Of a stretch of DNA of 37,995 bases, positions 23,359 to 29,683 are shown in pieces. Source of the DNA: a virus. Below the pieces are notes generated by a model that had not been told where the DNA came from, made no database searches, and worked only from the letters and a program-made list of their open reading frames with translations. The position numbers and the translations under genes are program-made. Every line of letters begins with the position of its first letter. The stretch's first letter is position 1. The stretch covers positions 1 to 37,995 of IMG/VR virus record IMGVR_UViG_3300046012_000501; one strand, written 5' to 3'.

Positions 23359-24005
23359 TGGCAGGCTTTATCAATGACACCATGTACGCCGATAACGTTG
23401 ACTTCTCAGGATCAGTATCTCCAGCTCCTACAGTTACGGCGGACGGCCAACTCTTAATCGGAGCAACTGCATCGCCTAATATTCGTGTTGGAGCATTAGC
23501 TTCTTCGAATGGATCAGTCGTGATTACAGTAGGAGCCGGAACGATCGATTTGAAAGCTGGAGCTACAGTTGCGACAACTTATCAAGAAGATTCAGGATCA
23601 GCGGTTCCAATTGCTAATATTTTAAATATTTTCGGACTTTCTGGAAGCAAAACGTCCGGTGCGGGTGGAACAGTAACTATCAAATCACCTCCCTTTTCTC
23701 AAATCGGCTCAAGCGCAACCTCCTCATTAAATAGCGGCGAATTTGTCACAGCAGCCGTAACTCGCACTTTGCCAGCTTCAGCAGGTCTTGCCGATGGCGA
23801 TCTCATTATTTTTTCATGTACCACAGCTGGAGCGTTAGTAATTCAGTCGGTAGGTTCTCAAAAAATACGCGTGGGCACATTGCTTTCATCAGCAGCGGGA
23901 ACGGCAACGAGTACAGGCATAGGCGATTCAATCACGCTCCGCTTCGATGCGACACAAGGCTTTTTTATGGCCGTTTCAGTAATTGGAACATGGCTAATTG
24001 CTTAA
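23358..24005 (+). CDS. Beta-rich fibre-cluster protein
   Basis: A 215-residue protein opening with Gly-Phe-Ile-Asn-Asp-Thr-Met-Tyr-Ala-Asp-Asn-Val-Asp-Phe-Ser-Gly, a tail-attachment-like start, followed by repeats of Ala/Gly/Thr strands. The C-terminal part (Phe-Asp-Ala-Thr-Gln-Gly-Phe-Phe) resembles short fibre tips. It overlaps the preceding stop by one base. It is likely a second fibre or spike subunit. Confidence 0.7.
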   Translation: MAGFINDTMYADNVDFSGSVSPAPTVTADGQLLIGATASPNIRVGALASSNGSVVITVGAGTIDLKAGATVATTYQEDSGSAVPIANILNIFGLSGSKTSGAGGTVTIKSPPFSQIGSSATSSLNSGEFVTAAVTRTLPASAGLADGDLIIFSCTTAGALVIQSVGSQKIRVGTLLSSAAGTATSTGIGDSITLRFDATQGFFMAVSVIGTWLIA

Positions 24006-24014
24006 AGGATTTTA

Positions 24015-25391
24015 ATGACATTTACACATGCGATTTCAACAAATAATTATGGACCTGCAAAGTTTGTAGTTTCCTCGAGCGCAGCGAATGGAACCCACAC
24101 GACGATTCAAAGCGCGCTCACCGCCGCAACTTCAGGCGATACCGTTTTCGTACGCACGGGCACATATACTGAAAACTTAACTTTAAAAGCGGGCGTCAAT
24201 TTAGCCGCATGGGTTGGTGACGGCACGACGGCAAATGTCAATATCGTCGGCAAGTGCACTTTAACTGCGGGCGTTGTTACCATAAGTGGCATACGTCTAA
24301 CCACAAATGGCGATTATTGCATCGTAATGAGTGGATCAAGTACGTCTCTCCTTACGCTCATAGAGTGCTATATCCAATCAGGTGACCACACGGGCATCTC
24401 AAATACATCCTCTAATGTTGATTCAGCTCTACGCCTATGGCGATGCGAGGGAAACACGGGCTTAGGATTCGCAGTTTTTGAAAATTCTTCCACTGGTAGT
24501 TTTGGCTTTAGAGATTGCTCATTTACTAATACAGGCGCCAGTTCGACGGCAAGCACTACATCAGGAAGCGTATCATTCGATTACACCACGTTTAGCACTC
24601 CGCTAGCCACAACAGGTGCGGGTGGTTATCAAATCAACTATTCGAATTTCAATACTGGAAATAATACTTGTCTAACAACAGTGGGAACGGGAACAACTCG
24701 CGCAGAGTACTCCGATTTTGTTTCTGGATCAGCATCGGCGATCTCGGCAGGGACAGGCACAAATGTTAGCATAGATACAGGATGCCGTGTCAATTCAAGC
24801 AATACAAATGCTCTCACGGGCGCTGGGACCATTACCTATTCAACAATAACTTACACTGGCTCTTCATCTATCATGGACGCAGCAATCCAATCGCCTCACA
24901 TTTCGATAGGTGGCGGCTGGGCGAGAATTAAGAAACTCGATGCTTCCACTTCCGCGTCGCTTAATTTTACTACGTTGCCAACATATTCAGTTTATGCCGT
25001 TGTTTTTGTTAACGTTCTGGCTGCAACAAACGCTCAAGACTTTGAAATGCAAGTGTCTGTAGATAATGGGTCGAACTATACGTCTTCCGGATATACTTCC
25101 GGCATAAATTATAGCGCCTACAATTCAGCGACGGTTACAAATGCCACTGCGACCACTTATGGCATGATGGCAAAGAGTCAAAGTAACGGCGTCGGCCTAT
25201 ATGGTACAATTTTTTTAACGCCAGGGAATGGCGGTTGGTGGGGGCAGGTTGCATTTTACAACACCACATTAGCAACTTATTCTTTAGGATTTATAACAGG
25301 TACATCGGGCGTCGTATTCAATGCGTTCAAATTCCTTTTTGCATCTGGAAATATCACCTCTGGTACAATCCGGCTTTATGGCCTTAACTAG
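24015..25391 (+). CDS. Tailspike-like protein with parallel beta-helix
   Basis: The 458-residue protein opens with the Ile-Gln-Ser-Ala-Leu-Thr-Ala-Ala-Thr-Ser-Gly-Asp-Thr-Val-Phe-Val-Arg motif near residues 31-47, the typical first turn of right-handed parallel beta-helix (pectate-lyase-like) proteins. Strand-turn repeats follow to about residue 285, then a distinct beta-sandwich-like C-terminal domain (about 300-458). Such spikes bind and sometimes cut surface glycans. Catalytic acids cannot be assigned by eye. It ends the fibre cluster and is followed by a terminator-like hairpin. Confidence 0.8.
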   Translation: MTFTHAISTNNYGPAKFVVSSSAANGTHTTIQSALTAATSGDTVFVRTGTYTENLTLKAGVNLAAWVGDGTTANVNIVGKCTLTAGVVTISGIRLTTNGDYCIVMSGSSTSLLTLIECYIQSGDHTGISNTSSNVDSALRLWRCEGNTGLGFAVFENSSTGSFGFRDCSFTNTGASSTASTTSGSVSFDYTTFSTPLATTGAGGYQINYSNFNTGNNTCLTTVGTGTTRAEYSDFVSGSASAISAGTGTNVSIDTGCRVNSSNTNALTGAGTITYSTITYTGSSSIMDAAIQSPHISIGGGWARIKKLDASTSASLNFTTLPTYSVYAVVFVNVLAATNAQDFEMQVSVDNGSNYTSSGYTSGINYSAYNSATVTNATATTYGMMAKSQSNGVGLYGTIFLTPGNGGWWGQVAFYNTTLATYSLGFITGTSGVVFNAFKFLFASGNITSGTIRLYGLN

Positions 25392-25433
25392 AAAAAGATT
25401 TTATAGATTTTCATATCTCGTATCCGTGTCGGT

Positions 25434-25470
25434 CTTCTGAGGTGGCATAAAAAACCACTTCAGAAGTTTA
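25434..25470 (+). terminator. Terminator after the fibre cluster
   Basis: CTTCTGAGGTGG (25434-25445) pairs with CCACTTCAGAAG (25455-25466), twelve positions with one G-T wobble, over a nine-base A-rich loop, then TTTA. The short T run makes it a moderate terminator. Confidence 0.65.
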
Positions 25471-25511
25471 AAATTCCTCAAAATCCTAGATTCATATAAA
25501 TAACTCGCTAA

Positions 25512-25594
25512 GACTTAACGCGCACAGCATTAAATATAGAAATATTTATGCTTTGAGTTTACAAAAGAGGTAGCTCAGCGCGGAGAAGTCCAAA
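25512..25594 (+). promoter_or_regulatory. Structured 5' leader of the U-box gene
   Basis: GACTT (25512-25516) pairs with AAGTC (25586-25590) and GCGC (25520-25523) with GCGC (25578-25581). The GGAG ribosome binding site (25582-25585) sits in the internal loop of that stem, nine bases before the ATG. Inside it a hairpin is formed by AGCATTAAATAT and ATATTTATGCT (25526-25537 / 25542-25552). TATAAA at 25495-25500 could be a -10 box, but no good -35 is seen. Confidence 0.5.
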
Positions 25595-26470
25595 ATGAGT
25601 GAAAAAATAAACGCAGGATTTTTTATGAATTCAAGCACAGTGAGATTAAAAGATGCGCAGGATGCTAGAAGCGACTATTACCATGAGCTAATGAATGCCT
25701 ACCGTGTAAAAAGCAACAACCTACAGGGGAGAAAAATAGAGTTCTTAGATAGAAATCGATCCGAACTCTATGAAGCTTTAGCGATCATTGGAACAGGCGC
25801 CCTTTGCGGGGGAACAGCTGGCGGAGTTGTCGGGGCAATCGCTGGCGGAGCTTTAGGAATCCCTGGAGGCCCTCTAGGAATGGGAGTAGGCGCGGGCATT
25901 GGGTTTGGCGTTGGGTTTGGTGTAGGAACAGCAATAGGAGCAGGGGTTGCCACCTATAGGACCTATCCGAAATATCTGGAATGGTGCCAAACGGAAACAG
26001 GAAAGGAATTTGGTCTTAGCCTTAGAGTGTTCCTAGAAGAGAATAAAATCTTAGAGCACCTCTCTTGCAGTATTACAATGGCTCCAGTCATAGATGGCGT
26101 TAGAGATAAAGATGGCAGGCTATATGAGAGATGGGTTATTGAGCAAATTATCGAACAGTCTGGAAGGAACCCTTTCACTAATGTTCCTATGACAAAAAGC
26201 GAATTAGTGGCTGATGAGAATGTAAGCACGGAATCCGTAAAGGTATTTATAAAATTCCTCATTCAGAAAAGAGATGAGACGATCGAATTAGCTCCTGAAT
26301 TTCAAGAGGGATATGACAAACTTATCAAAGACATGAGGCAAGCTTTTATGAACGTCTACAATATGAAGTTAGCAATAGTCCAAAAGAAATTTAATGAAAA
26401 TAGGATCGACTATGATGAATTTTGTTTTCAGACTCAAGAGCTTAGCGAAAAGTATTTAAGGCTAAGATAA
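25595..26470 (+). CDS. U-box (E3 ubiquitin ligase-type) protein with bilobed glycine-rich membrane segment
   Basis: The 291-residue protein has three parts. Residues 1-60 are hydrophilic. Residues 61-119 are a Gly/Ala/Ile/Val hydrophobic stretch in two lobes separated by Gly-Ile-Pro-Gly-Gly-Pro, able to form a membrane hairpin or glycine zipper. Residues 153-222 read as a U-box: Leu-Ser-Cys-Ser-Ile-Thr-Met-Ala-Pro-Val, Asp-Gly-Arg-Leu-Tyr-Glu-Arg-x2-Ile-Glu, Asn-Pro-Phe-Thr-x-Val-Pro-Met, Leu-x4-Asn-Val. U-boxes recruit E2 enzymes in eukaryotes, and some intracellular bacteria inject such effectors. A helical tail (230-291) follows. The gene stands alone between the fibre genes and the convergent recombination operon, a typical cargo site. 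Confidence 0.75.
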   Translation: MSEKINAGFFMNSSTVRLKDAQDARSDYYHELMNAYRVKSNNLQGRKIEFLDRNRSELYEALAIIGTGALCGGTAGGVVGAIAGGALGIPGGPLGMGVGAGIGFGVGFGVGTAIGAGVATYRTYPKYLEWCQTETGKEFGLSLRVFLEENKILEHLSCSITMAPVIDGVRDKDGRLYERWVIEQIIEQSGRNPFTNVPMTKSELVADENVSTESVKVFIKFLIQKRDETIELAPEFQEGYDKLIKDMRQAFMNVYNMKLAIVQKKFNENRIDYDEFCFQTQELSEKYLRLR

Positions 26471-26503
26471 TAAAAAACCCCGCGATCATTGAACATCACG
26501 GGG
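26471..26503 (-). terminator. Terminator of the reverse recombination operon
   Basis: CCCCGCGAT (26478-26486) pairs with ATCACGGGG (26495-26503) with one mismatch. On the minus strand the stem is followed by six T (26477-26472). On the plus strand only A residues follow, so it mainly serves the leftward operon, converging on the U-box gene. Confidence 0.75.
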
Positions 26504-26593
26504 TAAAAAAAATGAAACCGGAGTTAGTTACGCTGCCTATTTTAGCTGCCTATAAACTTCTTAACAAGAGGTTTTTAAATTCATTTATTTCAA

Positions 26594-27241
26594 TCAAACC
26601 CCGATATTATTGAGTTTCATAAAATACTCCCTTTCCCAATCACGAAGAGCGTTTAAAAAACCTTCTGGATTTTTGTTAGCTCTTCTAACAACCGAGTTTC
26701 TAGGGGATTCGCTTACTCTTACGCTCTCAGAAATATATTTTTCTACAGAGCTTTTGCTAACGTCTTTTGGGATCTCAAATGAAATAGCCACGGGAGCTTC
26801 GTCGCCTTCTATGGCTTTACTCTCTTTCTTCTTGCGATCCATGGTAGATTCTCCGTCATCATCAACCGGACAAACACCCACTAAAGCAGAAAGAGCGTAC
26901 CGCCTGCAATAGGTGATAGCTGAGCCTAAGCTTTGAATGTCTGGCTTAGAAGGCTTAATCTCCAACACGCTTTTGATCCATTGCCCCGAAAGATGGCCTA
27001 AAATGGATACAAGACAATTTTGCCCATTTATAATTTGTGTTGTCTGAATCACACTCAGTCCATTTTTAGTAAGAGGATCACGGCAGGCTTCCCAGACACT
27101 GGTAAGATCAGCGTAGGTCGACTTAAAGAATGGGTTGGAGCTATCTTGGATAGCCCCTTGCATGATGGCCTGCGCCCTAGCTAAAGCCTCTAAGAGCTTT
27201 CCAAGTTCTGCGCTATGCATATCAAGTGCGGGCGTAGTCAT
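26594..27241 (-). CDS. erf: Erf-family single-strand annealing recombinase
   Basis: The 215-residue protein matches the ERF pattern: an N-terminal helix with Leu-x2-Ala-Leu-Ala-Arg-Ala-Gln, Asn-Pro-Phe-Phe-Lys-Ser-x-Tyr-Ala-Asp-Leu (36-46), and Gln-Ser-Leu-Gly-Ser-Ala-Ile-Thr-Tyr-x2-Arg-Tyr-Ala-Leu (103-117), ending in Asp-Asp-Asp-Gly. It anneals complementary single strands and can circularise terminally redundant phage DNA, fitting the headful genome. A GAGG site lies seven bases before the ATG. It overlaps the upstream gene by 20 bases and ends the reverse operon whose nuclease (27988-28653) is its likely partner. Confidence 0.92.
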   Translation of the reverse strand: MTTPALDMHSAELGKLLEALARAQAIMQGAIQDSSNPFFKSTYADLTSVWEACRDPLTKNGLSVIQTTQIINGQNCLVSILGHLSGQWIKSVLEIKPSKPDIQSLGSAITYCRRYALSALVGVCPVDDDGESTMDRKKKESKAIEGDEAPVAISFEIPKDVSKSSVEKYISESVRVSESPRNSVVRRANKNPEGFLNALRDWEREYFMKLNNIGV

Positions 27242-27431
27242 GTGACACCTCTAAAGTATTATTTTGCTGATATATTTTTTCATAAGTTTCGGCGTTGAAG
27301 TATATTTTGCGCCAACTCTCGGGTTTTACATGCGGTGATCTGGTCCGATTGAATTCGTAGGACCGATACATCAACCAATCGATTGCGACATTATCGCCAA
27401 TGTCAAGCTGCTTTACATTAGGTTGGCTCAT
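27222..27431 (-). CDS. Small hypothetical protein of the recombination operon
   Basis: A 69-residue protein with a Tyr/Arg/Asn-rich middle (Trp-Leu-Met-Tyr-Arg-Ser-Tyr-Glu-Phe-Asn) and a basic end. Overlaps both neighbours (its stop lies inside erf, its start within the next gene's end). No family is recognised; its place suggests a role in recombination or its regulation. Confidence 0.7.
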   Translation of the reverse strand: MSQPNVKQLDIGDNVAIDWLMYRSYEFNRTRSPHVKPESWRKIYFNAETYEKIYQQNNTLEVSHDYART

Positions 27432-27790
27432 ATATCTTCTCTCACATGCTTTAAACTATTTCCTAATCTTGCATTCATAAGCTGAATTTCATTAATAATT
27501 TTTACTTTTAGGTGAGCAATTGCCGGAAGGCATTCACTTCTAATATGCGCCTTACATTCAAGGAGAGGCTTAGCAAGACATAAAGAAACACAATCAACCC
27601 ATAGTCTTTTCGTTTCTTGATACCACTGCAAAGAAGCTGTTTCGTTTTCGATAAAAAATTCTACAACACATGAAAAAGGGACCTTCTGTAATTCTTCCTC
27701 CGTGTTCTTAATGATGGCGTTAATCGCATCTAATGAAACCATCATATCGTCGATAGCCATTTTCAATCTTTTGTCTATATAATTAGTCAT
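27428..27790 (-). CDS. Helical hypothetical protein of the recombination operon
   Basis: I use the ATG at 27790 (120 residues) because it overlaps the upstream stop. A longer frame from 27826 would lie inside the upstream gene. The protein is helical with many Ile, Leu and Lys, has four scattered cysteines without a metal-site spacing, and carries no signal peptide. The function is unknown. Confidence 0.65.
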   Translation of the reverse strand: MTNYIDKRLKMAIDDMMVSLDAINAIIKNTEEELQKVPFSCVVEFFIENETASLQWYQETKRLWVDCVSLCLAKPLLECKAHIRSECLPAIAHLKVKIINEIQLMNARLGNSLKHVREDI

Positions 27791-28001
27791 AAGCCTGCAT
27801 CTCCATTTCAATTCTTTCATCTTCAAGCGACGCTTCTACAAGCTGGTAAATAGCGTCATACGCATCTTGATAAATTGTTTTTTCACCCTGCATGAGAATG
27901 TCTATGCAAACACCCTGAATGCGCATTTCGCAATGCTTGGGAAGTTCGTATTCTTTCCATACGTCACAAGGAGGGGATAGGGGAAGTTCATACGCAAACA
28001 T
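27783..28001 (-). CDS. Small acidic hypothetical protein
   Basis: The ATG at 28001 has GGAGG upstream and gives 72 residues; the longer frame from 28079 overlaps the nuclease gene and is unlikely. It begins Met-Phe-Ala-Tyr-Glu-Leu-Pro-Leu-Ser-Pro-Pro and ends with an acidic helix. It overlaps the nuclease stop by 14 bases. No family is recognised. Confidence 0.65.
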   Translation of the reverse strand: MFAYELPLSPPCDVWKEYELPKHCEMRIQGVCIDILMQGEKTIYQDAYDAIYQLVEASLEDERIEMEMQAYD

Positions 28002-28653
28002 CGGATGCCTCCTTCTGCTCTTTACGATCGAAATAATCGTAACAAGCCAAAGCGCTGGAAAATAAGCCCCATGATGCACTAATGTTTAGATGTTGAATTT
28101 GGTTAGCAACAACAAGGGGGTAAGAAACTTTCACTTTCTTGCCCTCTTTTTCTTCAGTTCTCGTCTTTACAGACTTCTTTAAGTGTACATTCATAATTCT
28201 CCCAACCTGGATATTATTTTTTAAACATAAGTGGTGGTATGCCGCTAGCTGCAAAGGCCATGTCTTAGAGGGTAGACAGGTAACCTTTATGTCTATCAGC
28301 GTAGGGATTTCGCTATCTTTCAAGATGACGATAGCGTCAAACTCACCGCTAAACTTCAACTCATCGTCGTAAAGCCGACGGGATGTGAAAAGAACTTTAT
28401 CAACATTGGCGTTCGCCCATTGGATAAAAGACTCCACGTACTTCAAGTATTGCTCCTCAATCTCAGGCATAAAGAGCTTTTCAAGAAAGGTAGTGCAATA
28501 TCTATGAACGGCTGATCCTCGAAGAGAGGCCTCTACAAGCCTTTCAACTGGTATTGATCGCATCGCATTGGCGTTTTGCTTCCCTAAAATATCAGATACT
28601 CTAGGATAGCTATCTCTTTTTTCGTTTAATTCTATGGTGTCAGTCGCAGTCAT
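27988..28653 (-). CDS. PD-(D/E)XK nuclease, RecB/Cas4-like exonuclease
   Basis: The 221-residue protein shows the RecB-type nuclease layout: Arg-Gly-Ser-Ala-Val-His (45-50), Ser-Gly-Glu-Phe-Asp (102-106), Leu-Ile-Asp-Ile-Lys (119-123, catalytic D121 and K123) and Gln-Leu-Ala-Ala-Tyr (135-139, the Q-x3-Y motif). In phages such enzymes resect DNA ends and work with an annealing protein; here Erf is encoded four genes on in the same operon. Cas4 proteins also carry an Fe-S cluster with four cysteines, and that arrangement is not seen here, so exonuclease is the better reading. It overlaps the upstream stop by 14 bases. Confidence 0.88.
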   Translation of the reverse strand: MTATDTIELNEKRDSYPRVSDILGKQNANAMRSIPVERLVEASLRGSAVHRYCTTFLEKLFMPEIEEQYLKYVESFIQWANANVDKVLFTSRRLYDDELKFSGEFDAIVILKDSEIPTLIDIKVTCLPSKTWPLQLAAYHHLCLKNNIQVGRIMNVHLKKSVKTRTEEKEGKKVKVSYPLVVANQIQHLNISASWGLFSSALACYDYFDRKEQKEASDVCV

Positions 28654-28858
28654 GGTATATTCCTATTCCTAAGTACATTTCAATTTTCTCTAACGTTTTT
28701 TGAATATGTTTTAAATGCTCCTTGATTTCAAATATAATTTCGTTAGTTGCGTTCTTTTCATTTAAATAATTAATTTTATGTATCTCATCGGTATTCATGA
28801 TTTTTGTATTCATTCCTTCAAAATTCTTGTTCGTTGATTTTTTTCTCAATGTGTGCAT
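28640..28858 (-). CDS. Small coiled-coil protein, first gene of the recombination operon
   Basis: I start at the ATG at 28858 (72 residues), which has a GAGG site six to seven bases upstream; an ATG four codons earlier has none. The N terminus is basic and the rest a Glu/Lys/Ile helix, likely a coiled coil. It faces the Cro-like gene across a divergent promoter region, so it could be a regulator, but nothing in the sequence shows DNA binding. Confidence 0.65.
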   Translation of the reverse strand: MHTLRKKSTNKNFEGMNTKIMNTDEIHKINYLNEKNATNEIIFEIKEHLKHIQKTLEKIEMYLGIGIYHDCD

Positions 28859-28906
28859 AATATACCTCATAAGATAAGCAATTTCATCATTTATGTAAAG
28901 AGGTAT
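28834..28906. promoter_or_regulatory. Divergent promoters and operator-like inverted repeat
   Basis: Forward: TTGATT (28834-28839), 18-base spacer, TAATAT (28858-28863). Reverse: TTTACA (28899-28894), 17-base spacer, TATCTT (28876-28871). ATACCTC (28862-28868) and GAGGTAT (28900-28906) form an inverted repeat flanking the reverse promoter. The Cro-like protein is a natural candidate to bind here. Confidence 0.55.
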
Positions 28907-28917
28907 GAAAACAAAAG

Positions 28918-29205
28918 ATGGATATGATTGAAAAATGGAAAAGATTCTTTAAAGACAATGGTATTGAAAAGCAGTGGTTTGCAAGGCAGATAGGCGTTTC
29001 GCCTACTTACTTTTATCAAGTCATACACGGAAGGCAAAATCTAACGGCCAAATACTTTGATAAGATTGTTTCAGTAAGCAACGGGAAGATCAGCCTAAGC
29101 GATCTAGTTGAAGATCACTTTAAAGATGCTCCCGCATTAAGCATTGTTAAAGGAAATACATCATATTCATGTGAAGTAACTATAAAGAGATATAACGAAG
29201 ACTAA
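28918..29205 (+). CDS. Cro/CI-like helix-turn-helix regulator
   Basis: A 95-residue protein whose residues about 17-55 read as a helix-turn-helix: Lys-Gln-Trp-Phe-Ala-Arg-Gln-Ile-Gly-Val-Ser, Thr-Tyr-Phe-Tyr-Gln-Val-Ile-His-Gly, then Leu-Thr-x3-Phe-Asp-Lys-Ile, as in YdaS/Cro-type DNA-binding proteins. There is no protease or oligomerisation domain of a full CI repressor. It faces the recombination operon across divergent promoters and probably controls the early switch. The ATG has only a distant GAGG (14 bases), so another start is possible. Confidence 0.8.
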   Translation: MDMIEKWKRFFKDNGIEKQWFARQIGVSPTYFYQVIHGRQNLTAKYFDKIVSVSNGKISLSDLVEDHFKDAPALSIVKGNTSYSCEVTIKRYNED

Positions 29206-29545
29206 CAAGAAATATAAAATTCTTGAATTAAATGAGGATGAAGATATAAAAAAGGATGCTCCCCCAGGAATTGAGGGAGCAGTAAAAACAATTTCAAATC
29301 CTACCCCAAATTCCTTTTGGCCGGGGACAAGGTAGGATTTAAAACACAGAGCCAAAGAGAAAAAAATCTCTTTGATTTACGTAAAGCCCTTTTTTAAGGC
29401 TTAAAACCGTTTTTTTTTGTACCCACTTGAGTGGGTTTGAGTTACAACAAACACCCATTTTGTTAGGTAAGAGTCGTATTTCAATGAATATTATGATTTT
29501 TTTGTTATTTTTACAACTGTTATCAAAAAAAAGGATGCAGACACT
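29206..29545. other. Non-coding hairpin-rich region between regulator and replication genes
   Basis: No convincing gene. Inverted repeats in order: GCTCCC/GGGAGC (29258-29280), AAATCCTACC/GGTAGGATTT (29296-29340, ten perfect pairs), CAAAGAG/CTCTTTG (29353-29374), AAGCC/GGCTT (29384-29402) followed by nine T at 29410-29418, and the near-palindrome ACCCACT-TG-AGTGGGT (29421-29436) with a second TTTGAGT. It may hold a terminator for the regulator gene, operators or part of an origin. Confidence 0.6.
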
Positions 29546-29683
29546 ATGAAAAACGCAGGCAAAAAAAATGCTCGGTGGTCGCCGAGCATCAAGAACACGA
29601 ATACAAAAACTGATAAACGAATGTTATCAGATCTGCAGATTTTAGAAAACCCTCAATATTTTAGAGGGCTCCATGTCAGATAA
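29546..29683 (+). CDS. Possible 45-residue leader protein of the replication gene
   Basis: Begins after AAGGA and ends inside the first codons of the initiator gene (ATG at 29673), so it could couple translation. Basic and Asn/Lys rich. A strong hairpin, ATGCTCGG/CCGAGCAT (29568-29589), lies inside it. Coding is uncertain, because the reading frame may only be a passenger of a regulatory leader. Confidence 0.4.
   Translation: MKNAGKKNARWSPSIKNTNTKTDKRMLSDLQILENPQYFRGLHVR

Noticed and set aside
25565-25595. A stretch resembling the start of a tRNA (GAGGTAGCTCAGCGCGGAG) upstream of the U-box gene
   Set aside because: It looks like a D-arm, but no anticodon or T arm follows, so it is not a tRNA. 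It was also considered as an attachment-site remnant; without a second copy or integrase that is unsupported.
25768-25953. Proline-rich reverse frame opposite the U-box gene
   Set aside because: It reads the complement of the Gly/Ala hydrophobic stretch and has no ribosome site or coupling.
29167-29355. Reverse frame of 62 codons in the gap after the regulator
   Set aside because: It spans the inverted repeats of the non-coding region and has no ribosome site.
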